Source of the DNA: Methanobrevibacter curvatus | Lineage (GTDB): Archaea > Methanobacteriota > Methanobacteria > Methanobacteriales > Methanobacteriaceae | Assembly (NCBI RefSeq): GCF_001639295.1 | Contig: NZ_LWMV01000072.1 | Coordinates: 1-32,594, forward strand | Reading direction: 5' to 3' | Length of the DNA: 32,594 nucleotides | Shown here: in pieces, positions 17,021-25,654 of the stretch | How the letters are laid out: the number at the start of each line of letters is the position of its first letter | Numbering within the stretch: the first letter of the stretch is position 1 | Made by a program: the position numbers and the translations under genes | The notes under the pieces: generated by a model | What the model saw: the letters and a program-made list of their open reading frames with translations, nothing else | What the model was told of the DNA's origin: nothing | Database searches by the model: none

Positions 17021-17524
17021 TTAATAAATTGAAACCTTGGTTATGCCTTTAATTGATAATAATTCATTAAAGATATCTCCAGGAACTGGAACCTCTGTTA
17101 TAATAGTTAAAATTGGAAAACCATCCATATCTTTGTCATTGGCATAAGCTTGACGTATATTTATCTTTCTTAAAAATAATATTCTACTGGCTTCAGCTAA
17201 AATACCATAGTTATCTCGATCAGTCTCAATTTCAACTACACCAAGGGATAAATTTTTAGCAATATTTTTTAAAAGAGTTCCTGCAGGAACTATGTTCTTA
17301 AAAATCCCAGATAAGTATTCACTATTTAAAATAGTTTCAATTGTAAATTTAACAATTCTTCTGTCTACATCTACAGTTTTTGCAAGATAAACATCTGTAA
17401 TTTTTAAATCTCCACAGTAAACAGACTTGTCATCATCAACACGAAGACCTAACTCTATCATTTTTCTTGCTATTTTCATCTGTGAAGGACGATTTTGAAA
17501 ATTTACCTTTATTTTTTCCCACAT
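17021..17524 (-). CDS. ACT-domain regulator of amino acid metabolism (predicted)
   Basis: This 167-residue protein of the archaeal family described as a predicted regulator of amino acid metabolism has an N-terminal helix-turn-helix-like region (about 10-60, with PSQMKIARKMIELGLRV and a downstream CGDLKITD). A C-terminal ACT domain (about 92-167) ends in VPVPGDIFNELLSIKGITKVSIY. ACT domains bind amino acids and signal allosterically. The ligand and DNA target are unknown. CTGAT lies before ATG at 17524. It is transcribed alone, between hypC and tRNA-Ile. Confidence 0.85.
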   Translation of the reverse strand: MWEKIKVNFQNRPSQMKIARKMIELGLRVDDDKSVYCGDLKITDVYLAKTVDVDRRIVKFTIETILNSEYLSGIFKNIVPAGTLLKNIAKNLSLGVVEIETDRDNYGILAEASRILFLRKINIRQAYANDKDMDGFPILTIITEVPVPGDIFNELLSIKGITKVSIY

Positions 17525-17773
17525 GATATCAGAACTTAAACTTAGTATGAATAAAAGTTGAATTAATTTAATAGAAATTTAATAGAGCATAAAATTATAA
17601 AAAATGATTTAATATTACTATTAATATAAAAACTAGGCTCTTAATATAAAAATTAAAAACTAATGAAGAGAGTAATTTAAGTCTTAAGTTTAAAAGACAA
17701 AATTAAAATATTTCGAAATTTAAAATAATTAATTTTTAAAAAAAGAGTAAAAAATAATAATCAAAATCAAAAA

Positions 17774-17847
<74 letters not shown>

Positions 17848-17990
17848 TATTAAAATAATCTTTAAAAATTTAATTTTAAGTAAGGATATAACAATTTTTA
17901 TTTTTATCATATATAAATATTTTGATAGAAAAAAATATATTGATATGAAAAAATATAAAATTAAAAAGATTAAATAATTATAAAAATTAA

Positions 17991-18278
17991 TTATTTTTTA
18001 TTAATCATTTCATTAATTGAATCAGCCATCATATGACCTTCAACAATTATTTCAACACTTTCTATTCCATCAACAGATAATGCTTGGTCTTTGGCATCAG
18101 CAGCCATGCGTGCAACACTCATACATCCAGGATTTGTAGGTTTTAAAACTATTTTAGCTGCATCTCCATCAATTTCTATATTTTGAACAATACCCATTTC
18201 AGTAATACTTACACCCATATGTGGATCTAAAACTTTAGAAACTGCATCTTTAACTTGATTTTGTAATTCTTCAGACAT
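17991..18278 (-). CDS. MIP18-family (DUF59) iron-sulfur cluster assembly protein
   Basis: This 95-residue protein of the DUF59/MIP18 fold has the DPHMGVSITEMGIV segment (about 18-31) and the conserved cysteine in NPGCMS (about 51-56). Relatives (SufT, Cia2, the N terminus of some Mrp/ApbC proteins) assist transfer of Fe-S clusters. I start at ATG 18278 (MSEELQ). The longer frame from 18344 adds 22 hydrophobic residues not seen in the family, and GAGAGAT precedes the inner ATG. It is transcribed alone. Function in Fe-S transfer is inferred from the family. Confidence 0.88.
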   Translation of the reverse strand: MSEELQNQVKDAVSKVLDPHMGVSITEMGIVQNIEIDGDAAKIVLKPTNPGCMSVARMAADAKDQALSVDGIESVEIIVEGHMMADSINEMINKK

Positions 18279-18633
18279 TTTATCTCTCTCTTTTAGCAAA
18301 TAAATAAATTTCAATAAATAATCAATAATATATAACAAATTCACATAATAAATTCAATATAATAAATTAATATATATTTAACATTAATTTTTTTAACTTT
18401 CAGTTAACAAAGACTTAAAAAAAATTAAAAAATTTTAATTTAATTCAAGAAAATTTTCAAGTATAAATTCATATGTACATTATAATATTTATAGATTAAG
18501 TTTTTAAATCAAAATATAAAAAAAATCTTAAAAAAATAAAAAAAATAAAATAATGAAGTAATGAAATAAAGAAATGATAAAAAAATAATAAAGAAATAAA
18601 AAACGAATATTAAAACAAATGAAATTCAATATA

Positions 18634-19545
18634 TTACTTCTTTCTGTGTCTTATTTTTACTCCAATGCCTTTGGTGGCTAACTCCATTTCTTTACCCGAT
18701 AAAATAGCTTTACCAACACCTAAAACTTCTCCATTTCTTACTACAACAACCTCATCATTTGGTAAAATATTTGAGTCTGCAGAATTGATTCCAGGTGCAA
18801 AAACGGTGTTTGTAGATAATTCAAAGTCAATTTCAACAATATTGATTCCTAAATCATTTAAAATTTCCCCACCTTTAAGAGTTAAAGAGTAAAATCCCCT
18901 ATCATTGTTTAAAATAGCTATTTGATTTTTATTTCTAATAATCTTTTTATGGTATTTTCCTTTAGCTATTGTATCATTATCAATAAATTCATGACCATTT
19001 TCTCCAAACTGATAAATAGCTACTGATTTTAATCCATTTAAAACCTTTTCTCTTCGTTTAATTGTAGAATATTTTTTTAATTCCATTCTCAAGTTATAAA
19101 TTGAATCTGGAGAAGTTGTTTTTCCATCTACACAAGTATAAATAGCTCCATCTAAATACTCTTGACATACTTTCTCATATCCCCCAGAGACATGAGCTAT
19201 AATATCTTTCCCATCTAAATATTGATTTAAAAGCTTTCCTGCAAGTTTTTTTTCTTCATTACTCCATTTTCCACTTACAGCAACATCATATGACTGAATT
19301 GGGTATGTATTTTCCATTTCACGAGGACAAATTCCAAATGGAGAGGTTAAAATGACTTCTTGGACTTTTCTAGAAGCTTTTTTAAATATTTGATGAGATT
19401 TAGAGTTAGAATAAGGTTTTTTCATACTGCAGGGAAGAACAACAACAACTTCACCTAAAGGTTTAAGTAAAGCCATTCTTTCTCTCCATCTAACAACTTC
19501 TGGACGGTATAAAGACTCATCACTTGAACAAATTACTTTTGCCAT
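18634..19545 (-). CDS. Archaeosine synthase ArcS-like protein (DUF5591 plus PUA domain)
   Basis: The 303-residue protein carries the motif PCSMKKPYSNSKSH (about 39-52), the mark of archaeosine synthase. That enzyme modifies preQ0 at position 15 of tRNA to archaeosine. The C-terminal 70 residues form a PUA RNA-binding domain, with VFAPGI, NDEVVVVRNGEVLGVGKA and the basic end KIRHRKK. Full-length ArcS also has an N-terminal TGT-like domain. That part is absent here, so this is the catalytic-plus-PUA half, either a split ArcS or a paralogue. Start at ATG 19545, opening MAKVICSSDESLYRPEV. No TGT gene adjoins. Confidence 0.78.
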   Translation of the reverse strand: MAKVICSSDESLYRPEVVRWRERMALLKPLGEVVVVLPCSMKKPYSNSKSHQIFKKASRKVQEVILTSPFGICPREMENTYPIQSYDVAVSGKWSNEEKKLAGKLLNQYLDGKDIIAHVSGGYEKVCQEYLDGAIYTCVDGKTTSPDSIYNLRMELKKYSTIKRREKVLNGLKSVAIYQFGENGHEFIDNDTIAKGKYHKKIIRNKNQIAILNNDRGFYSLTLKGGEILNDLGINIVEIDFELSTNTVFAPGINSADSNILPNDEVVVVRNGEVLGVGKAILSGKEMELATKGIGVKIRHRKK

Positions 19546-19747
19546 ATTATCCTTGAATAAAATTGTATTTTTAATTAATTTTTAGTTTAATTTATAATTT
19601 GATTTTTAGTAAAATGTTTAATATAATATTAATTAATATTTAGTAGTTTTTAATAATTTTTTAATATAATTTTAATATAACTTTAATATAATTTTAATAT
19701 ATTTAGATAAAAATTTACCAAAAAAAGAACTTAATTATGAAAAATAA

Positions 19748-20254
19748 TTATTTAAATTGTAAAACTAATTCTTCATGGTTTTTTTTTAATTTCAGAATAG
19801 ATTTATTTGAAATTTCATTTTTTCTCATCCATTTATCAATGGTGAAATTAATACCAACTTCATTAACCCCATCATAAAGATTATCAGCATGAGAAACTAT
19901 TCTCTCCTCCAAACTCAGGGGAATGTAATTTTTTAAAGGTAAATTAAACTTTAAAGCTTCATATTTAGTTAAACCTACACCAATATGCCTTTCAATTATA
20001 TTAGCCAGTTTTTCACTAAACCCTAAATCAATAGCTATTTCATAACCAATAATCCCATGATCAATTCCATTTGACTTAGACCTACCAATATCATGTAACA
20101 AAGCTCCACTTGTTAATAAATTTAAGTCCACATCATCTTTAAAATTAATAGCTATTTCATTGGCTTTTTTACAGACTCCAATTGAATGATCTATTACCCA
20201 TTTAGGGCAGTTTTCTTCTTTTAATAATGAAATCAAATATTTTTGATCTTCCAT
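19748..20254 (-). CDS. HD-domain metal-dependent phosphohydrolase
   Basis: This roughly 168-residue HD-fold protein has the HD pair in LLHDIGRS, the upstream His in DHSIGVCKKA, DHGIIGYEIA, RHIGVGL and the final Asp in SHADNLYDG. These are the metal ligands of small HD hydrolases in archaea whose substrate is unknown, probably a nucleotide or related phosphate. The frame extends to ATG 20272, but the inner ATG 20254 (MEDQKYL) starts nearer the conserved core. Neither has a strong binding site, so the start is uncertain. Confidence 0.8.
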   Translation of the reverse strand: MEDQKYLISLLKEENCPKWVIDHSIGVCKKANEIAINFKDDVDLNLLTSGALLHDIGRSKSNGIDHGIIGYEIAIDLGFSEKLANIIERHIGVGLTKYEALKFNLPLKNYIPLSLEERIVSHADNLYDGVNEVGINFTIDKWMRKNEISNKSILKLKKNHEELVLQFK

Positions 20255-20475
20255 AAAAATCAATTTATGCATAAAACTAAGAAAAAATGATAAAATAATA
20301 ATGCTAAAAAAATCTAAAATTTAAATATAAAAAGAAAAATTAGAGAGTTAAATAAAAAAAAGCTGTGGGAATTAATAAAAAATGTAATTAACTCATAATT
20401 CATGAAAAAAAAGTAAAGCTATTTTATATTAAAACAATTACAAAAAACGAATAGTTATTAAACATCTTTAAAACA

Positions 20476-21009
20476 TTATGTTTTTAAATTTTTGATTAAT
20501 TTTTCAAAATCATTAAATTCTGAAATCGATGCATCTATTTTTTCTTTAATTATACTAATTCTATATTCATTATCATGCCAATTAAGTTCTGTACTACAAT
20601 TTGGACATTTAAATTTATTCTGGAGAGCCACTGCAAAATCAAATCTATTTTCATCTTTGGGACAAATATAAAACGAATTATTTTCTTCACTTTCTAAGAT
20701 ATCTTCCAGTTTAGAAATCTTGGTTTCATGGCGAAATGACAATTCGGATACTATATTTTCATTGTCAAAAGTCCAAGTATAAGTAAACCAATTTGTTTCT
20801 TTGTCTTTATTTCGTTCATAAGTTGCTAAATGAGAATCATACAATTTATATAAAATCTTTCGAACAGTATTTATTTTAATATTTGTAGATTCTGCTATTT
20901 TTTCATCAGTTATTTTATTATTTATCAAGCAATCTATTATTTTTAGGTTTTCTTCATTCTTTTCAACAACTTCAAATAAATATTCTTTTATCAACGGTAT
21001 TTTCAACAT
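20476..21009 (-). CDS. tfe: Transcription initiation factor E, alpha subunit (TFE)
   Basis: This 177-residue homologue of the TFIIE alpha subunit helps open promoters with TBP and TFB. The N-terminal winged helix spans about 1-90, with KIAESTNIKINTVRKILYKL. A helical linker follows, then a zinc-ribbon region (about 113-145) with CPKD and CPNC. The first knuckle ends in Asp, not Cys, so only three cysteines remain. The C-terminal helix is Lys/Glu-rich. GGGGCAGACTA precedes ATG at 21009. It is transcribed alone after a long, empty spacer. Confidence 0.92.
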   Translation of the reverse strand: MLKIPLIKEYLFEVVEKNEENLKIIDCLINNKITDEKIAESTNIKINTVRKILYKLYDSHLATYERNKDKETNWFTYTWTFDNENIVSELSFRHETKISKLEDILESEENNSFYICPKDENRFDFAVALQNKFKCPNCSTELNWHDNEYRISIIKEKIDASISEFNDFEKLIKNLKT

Positions 21010-21696
21010 TAGTCTGCCCCATATAAATTCAAATTAGTTAAATCCCTTATTTTAACACAAAAAAGAAAATTAGTATATAATCCACTCAGAAATAAAATTA
21101 TCTAAAAGGTTTAATCTAATATATACAATCCAATCACTCAAAAATAAAAATATTAAAAATTAAAAATTAAAAAATCTAATTAGTAGTAAAATTTAGAAGT
21201 AAAACTTAAAATAAAATTTAAAATAAAACTTAAAATAAAAATTAAACAAATCTTAAAATGAAATTTAAAAATAACATTTAAAAATAACATTTAAAACTCA
21301 AATTTAAATATAATTAACTTAAATATAATTAATTTAAACATAATTAAAACTCAAATTTTAAAAAAAATAGATTTATTGTAAAAAATATGTCTTATAAAAT
21401 GATATTCTACTTCATAATAAATTTACATTTCAAAGTTATAATTTTATAATATATTATATATAATGTAATGTTTTTATACAATATAAATTTTTCCATTAAA
21501 ATTTAAAAAAGATTGTGATTTTTAAAAATTTTATCAAAATTCACTAAAAAAAACTTATTAAAAAATAATGAAAATTAATAAAAATTAATAAAAAAAATAT
21601 AAAAAATGATAAAGCATTAAAAAAATAATGAAAAATTGATAAAATAATGAAAAATAATAGAAACTTTAAAAAAGTGATAAAAAAGTTAGAAAAGAA
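21010..21696. other. Long repeat-rich AT spacer between the CofE-like and TFE genes
   Basis: No gene is seen in 687 bases. The middle (about 21190-21350) is built from imperfect short tandem units, such as AACTTAAAATAAAA, AAAAATAACATTT (twice) and AATATAATTAA-like units, which look like slippage-grown DNA. The TFE promoter should lie at the right end; no TATA box can be chosen with confidence. Confidence 0.5.
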
Positions 21697-22665
21697 TTAT
21701 TTTTTCCTAATCAACACTGCAGGAGTATGAACAATAGAATTTAGCATTTCCACAGTAATATTTGAAAAATCATCATTTTTCCTAGGAGTTTTCATATTTT
21801 TTTTACTATTTTCACTGTTGTTATTCTCATTACTTATTTCATTATACTTATCTTCTCTTAAAAAGTTTTTTTTCATCTGATAAATGGTTTCCATATTATT
21901 TTCAAGAGATTTTTGATAATTCTCAGAGATATTAGCTATTTTCAAAGCTTCTTCTACAGAAATTTTATGAGATGATCCTAAGGGAGTAGAACCTACATTT
22001 TCATAAATTTGACCTAAAACATATCCCCAAAAGCCCATATTTGACTTTATTCCTTCAATAGCTATTGGTAGTCCAGTAAAATATTTATTTTTCCCTCTTC
22101 TATATGTTGCATCAGTATCAACTATCAAAACACGAATATCTCTTCCTGTTTTATCAAAAATAAATTGTGAAATATTTTTAGCTACTTTTTGAGGATTTTT
22201 TGGAAGTAATGAAACATAAGTTCCTGGAGCATTACTTAAATCTATTCCTGCTTCAGATGCAGGCTTAAGAGCATGTTTTAATCCATAAGTTTCAAGCACA
22301 AGTTCTTTATGATATACAACTTCATATGGAAGATGTCTAAGATTTTTAATGGTTCTTTTTTTAATTCTTAAAAGTGGACCAAAGAAATAACCCCAAAGAT
22401 ACTTACTCCAAACTAGACCTAAAAATTTCGCCATTAATGATGGTTTAAAATCAGTTTCATCAAGTAATCTACCTTGTGATACAGCTATTGGAGTTTCTGC
22501 AATAACCAAATAATCATTATTTTTTGAAAGCTCAATAACAGGTAAAATAATTTGATTTAAATCGTCATTACATGTAATATAACCTGTTTCTATTGGAATT
22601 ATTTCATATTCGTCAGAATAAAACTTTTCTTCTAAAGAATCATACTGATAATTTTTTATACTCAT
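21697..22665 (-). CDS. F420-0:gamma-glutamyl ligase (CofE)-like protein, function uncertain
   Basis: This 322-residue protein is related to CofE, which adds glutamates to coenzyme F420-0. It shows ETGYITCNDDLNQII, the AETPIAVSQGRLLDE segment, NLRHLPYEVVYHKE, LKPASEAGIDLSNAPGTY, the VDTDATYRRGKNKYFTGLPI motif and GYVLGQI. The C-terminal region (about 260-300) is a low-complexity Asn/Lys/Glu stretch. It differs enough from true CofE (which has a shorter SDTFGRPWR motif) that it is best called a family paralogue. It may ligate another substrate. ATG at 22665 has no strong binding site. It is transcribed alone. Confidence 0.72.
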   Translation of the reverse strand: MSIKNYQYDSLEEKFYSDEYEIIPIETGYITCNDDLNQIILPVIELSKNNDYLVIAETPIAVSQGRLLDETDFKPSLMAKFLGLVWSKYLWGYFFGPLLRIKKRTIKNLRHLPYEVVYHKELVLETYGLKHALKPASEAGIDLSNAPGTYVSLLPKNPQKVAKNISQFIFDKTGRDIRVLIVDTDATYRRGKNKYFTGLPIAIEGIKSNMGFWGYVLGQIYENVGSTPLGSSHKISVEEALKIANISENYQKSLENNMETIYQMKKNFLREDKYNEISNENNNSENSKKNMKTPRKNDDFSNITVEMLNSIVHTPAVLIRKK

Positions 22666-22945
22666 AGTATCTAAATATATTTATTGTTAAATTTGACTAT
22701 TAAAAGTATTAACCATTAAAATTTTTAATTATTTCTTTATATTTATTAAAGTAGTATTTATTATATTAATATTATATTAAAATAAGTAATCATTAAAGTA
22801 AGTAATCGTTGCTATTATTTAGAATTATTTATGTGATAAAAAATAAAATAAAAAAAAGATAAAAAATAAATTAATAATAAATTAATAAAATACAAATAAT
22901 AATATGTTTAATAGAAAATTTTAATAGGAAATTGGGGTTTTAAAG

Positions 22946-23524
22946 ATGAAAAAATCAATTACATACTTTGAAAATGGTGGAAAAGAAAATACTGAAGATC
23001 TTATTGCTTGTGTTAAGGATAGGTTAAAAGATTCTGATATAAAATACATTGCTGTTGCTTCAGTTAGTGGAGAATCTGCTTTAAAATTGTCAAAAAGTTT
23101 AAAAAGTTTAGCTAGATTTAAAGATATTAAAATAATAAATGTTACACATCATGCAGGATTTAAAAAAGACAATGAGCTTGAAATAAGTGGAGAAAAAAGA
23201 AAAGAACTCAAAAATAACGGAATAACTACTTATTTAGGGTCTCATGCTTTGAGTGGAGTTGGAAAAGGAATTTCCAAAAAATTTGGAGGAGTCACACCAG
23301 TTGAAATAATAGCTGCTACATTGAGAATATTTTCTCAGGGAATTAAAGTCTGTGCTGAAATAAGTATCATGTTAGCAGATGCAGGGCTTGTTCCAGTTGA
23401 TGAAAAAATAATAGCTATTGGTGGAACTGGAAAAGGATTAGACACTGCGGTAATTTTAACTCCGAAGAATATGACAAATGTTTTTGACATAAAATTCCAT
23501 GAAATATTGGCCATGGTAAAATAA
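22946..23524 (+). CDS. Pyruvate-kinase C-terminal domain-like protein
   Basis: This stand-alone 192-residue protein matches the alpha/beta C-terminal domain of pyruvate kinase. It has AVASVSGESALKLSKSL, VTHHAGF, SHALSGVGKGISKKFGGVTPVEI and IAIGGTGKGLDTAVIL. The catalytic barrel is absent, so it is not a pyruvate kinase. Proteins of this kind are frequent in archaea and their role is unknown; ligand binding (in the kinase this domain senses effectors) is a guess. GGGGTTTTAAAG precedes ATG at 22946. It precedes ftsZ on the same strand by 530 bases. Confidence 0.85.
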   Translation: MKKSITYFENGGKENTEDLIACVKDRLKDSDIKYIAVASVSGESALKLSKSLKSLARFKDIKIINVTHHAGFKKDNELEISGEKRKELKNNGITTYLGSHALSGVGKGISKKFGGVTPVEIIAATLRIFSQGIKVCAEISIMLADAGLVPVDEKIIAIGGTGKGLDTAVILTPKNMTNVFDIKFHEILAMVK

Positions 23525-24008
23525 ATTCAAAAAAATATTTTTATTAATCTTGTCAATAAATTAATTTTAACAATAAAAAAAAAAAAAAAAAAAAAAATGA
23601 AATATGAAATATGAAATATGAAATATGAAATATATGAAATATATGAAATATAAAAAATGGAATATATGAAATAAAATAAATATGAATGAAGTGAATTAAA
23701 CAGAATAAAATTGAAATTTACATATAAACTAGAAGATATGATAAATTAAAGTGAAAAGATATAAGTTATAACTTAAAATTAAATCTTTAAAATGAATCAT
23801 ATTGTTTAATTAGCTATTTTTTACTTTAAATTCAAATATTTAAGTTTCTTTTTAATATAAAATGGTAAAAGCAACTTAAATCAAAAATAATAATATTATT
23901 AAATTTAAAGTTGTTAATATAGTATTGATTATTATTAAAATTAAAAAATATATTGAAATTTTTAATTAAATTAAAGAATTATCTATAAAATAACCATTTC
24001 ATTTAAAT
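23525..24008. other. AT-rich spacer before ftsZ with A tract and 7-bp tandem array
   Basis: No gene is seen. It holds a 23-A run (23575-23597) followed by the tandem array listed separately. The last about 150 bases should contain the ftsZ promoter. Confidence 0.5.
23575..23649 (+). repeat. 23-A tract followed by ATGAAAT tandem repeats
   Basis: After 23 consecutive A (23575-23597) come five perfect ATGAAAT units (23597-23631) and two ATATGAAAT variants (to 23649). This is a simple-sequence tract downstream of the pyruvate-kinase-like gene and likely to vary in copy number. Confidence 0.8.
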
Positions 24009-24042
24009 ATTAGTTTGTACAAATAATAAGTTATAAACTAAT
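24009..24042 (+). promoter_or_regulatory. Inverted repeat in the ftsZ leader
   Basis: ATTAGTTT (24009-24016) and AAACTAAT (24035-24042) form a perfect 8-bp inverted repeat with an 18-base loop, ending two bases before the GGGG of the ftsZ binding site. It could be an operator or a hairpin affecting translation start. In AT-rich DNA such repeats also occur by chance. Confidence 0.4.
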
Positions 24043-24056
24043 GTGGGGTTATATCA

Positions 24057-25199
24057 GTGAAGTTTATCGACGAAGCAATAAAAGAATCTGAAAAGAGATT
24101 GGAAAAAAATAAAGTTCCAAAAGCTACAAGCGAAATAGATGAGGACTTAATAGAGACTATTACAATAGCACATCCTAAAATATTTGCTATTGGAACTGGT
24201 GGTGCTGGAAACAACACTATTACAAGATTAAATGAGAAAGGTGTTGAAAATTTAGAAACCATTACCATCAACAGTGATGCTCAAGATTTATTATATAGTC
24301 AAGCAGATAAAAAGATTTTAATCGGTAGAGAAACATGCAAAGGCTTAGGAGCTGGTGGAAAACCTGAAATAGGTGAACTGTGTGCTGAAGAGAGTATTGA
24401 ATTAATTAAAGATGAACTTTCTGATGCAAATATGGTTTTTATAACCTGTGGTCTTGGTGGAGGAACTGGAAGTGGATCAGCACCAGTTATAGCAAAAACC
24501 GCTAAAAAATTAGGTGCATTAACAATAGTTGTTGTTTCAACTCCATTTATTAGTGAAGGTCCACAAAGAGTAAAGAATGCAGTAGAAAGTTTAAAAAAAT
24601 TAAAAGAAAGTGCCGACAGTGTAATAGTTGTTCCAAATGAAAAACTGTTAGAAGTTGCTCCAAACTTACCTATTATAACTGCATACATGGTTTCTGATGA
24701 GATTCTTGGAAAATCAGTAAAAGGAATTACTGACTTAATTATGAAACATGGTGCAACAAACCTTGATTTCAGTGATGTTAAAAGTACTATGAGTGATTCT
24801 GGAATGAGTATGATTGGTATGGGCGAATCTGAATCTGGTGATAGAGCATTAGAATCTGTTTATGAAGCATTAAATAGTCCATTACTTGATTTAGATATTT
24901 CTGAAGCTCAAAAAGCTATTGTAGATATTGTTGGAAGTAATGAACTAACAACAGAAGAAGTAAATAAGATTACATCTACAATTAGTGATTATTTAGCTCC
25001 TGGAGCAGATATTATCATGGGAATAAGAGTTGACAATGAATTACAGCATACCATTAGAACTACCGTAATAATTTCTGGAGTTAAATCTCAAGACCTCCTT
25101 TCTCCAGCTAGAGAAGTCCCAGAAAAGCAAGAAGAGTCTATTCAAGAACCATGGGAAAATTTTGATGCTGTTGATGATTTTCTTGATGATAAATTCTAA
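24057..25199 (+). CDS. ftsZ: Cell division protein FtsZ
   Basis: This 380-residue tubulin-like GTPase forms the division ring. GTP-binding motifs are GTGGAGNNT (about 46-54), the tubulin signature GLGGGTGSGSAP (about 138-149) and NSDAQDL. The T7 loop, NLDFSD, has the catalytic aspartates. The C-terminal end EPWENFDAVDDFLDDKF is the short acidic tail. The start is GTG at 24057, supported by GGGGTT with an 8-base spacer; no better ATG is in frame near the conserved N terminus. It has a T-rich terminator downstream. Confidence 0.97.
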   Translation: MKFIDEAIKESEKRLEKNKVPKATSEIDEDLIETITIAHPKIFAIGTGGAGNNTITRLNEKGVENLETITINSDAQDLLYSQADKKILIGRETCKGLGAGGKPEIGELCAEESIELIKDELSDANMVFITCGLGGGTGSGSAPVIAKTAKKLGALTIVVVSTPFISEGPQRVKNAVESLKKLKESADSVIVVPNEKLLEVAPNLPIITAYMVSDEILGKSVKGITDLIMKHGATNLDFSDVKSTMSDSGMSMIGMGESESGDRALESVYEALNSPLLDLDISEAQKAIVDIVGSNELTTEEVNKITSTISDYLAPGADIIMGIRVDNELQHTIRTTVIISGVKSQDLLSPAREVPEKQEESIQEPWENFDAVDDFLDDKF

Positions 25200-25308
25200 A
25201 TTATTATAGTAAAATAAACCAAAATTTTATGGAACTCTTAAAAAAAATTAATTTAAAATGAATTGGGCAATCCCTTCAGTTTATTTAGATAAAACACCTC
25301 CCCCCCAC

Positions 25309-25354
25309 TTTTTATTATTTTAAACTTTTTATTATTTTTAATTATTTTTTTTTA
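25309..25354 (+). terminator. T-rich terminator region of ftsZ
   Basis: Repeated runs of five to nine T on the plus strand begin directly after a 7-C run (25300-25306), about 110 bases beyond the ftsZ stop. This fits an archaeal T-tract terminator. Confidence 0.5.
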
Positions 25355-25654
25355 AGTATTATTACTACTCTAATCCAATATTTACTTATATTATGTTTTC
25401 TCATTTTTTTGTTATACTTTATTTTATTATACTTTTTTATCTGTGCTCTAATTCACTTAAAACCTCATTTTTTATAAATCTCTTTTTTAAATAAATTAAT
25501 TTTAGCTAAAGTTATTTTATATAAATATAAATATTTGAAAATATACAGATAAAATAGATATTAAAAAATATATTAAAAAATAAAAAAATATATTAAAATA
25601 AAACTCCATTATAAGTCTAAAAATAAAAAAATAAACGGATAAACAAGTGAAAAA
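25355..25654. other. Spacer before the flavoprotein reductase gene
   Basis: No gene is seen. The left half is T-rich on the plus strand, which fits multiple termination tracts. The right half is A-rich and should contain the reductase promoter. Confidence 0.4.

Noticed and set aside
21190-21350. Repeated short units that might suggest a CRISPR array.
   Set aside because: Units are short, imperfect, contiguous and lack unique spacers; no cas genes are present.
24038-24688. Two minus-strand frames (77 and 129 codons) within ftsZ.
   Set aside because: Antisense shadows of ftsZ, which has all GTPase motifs.
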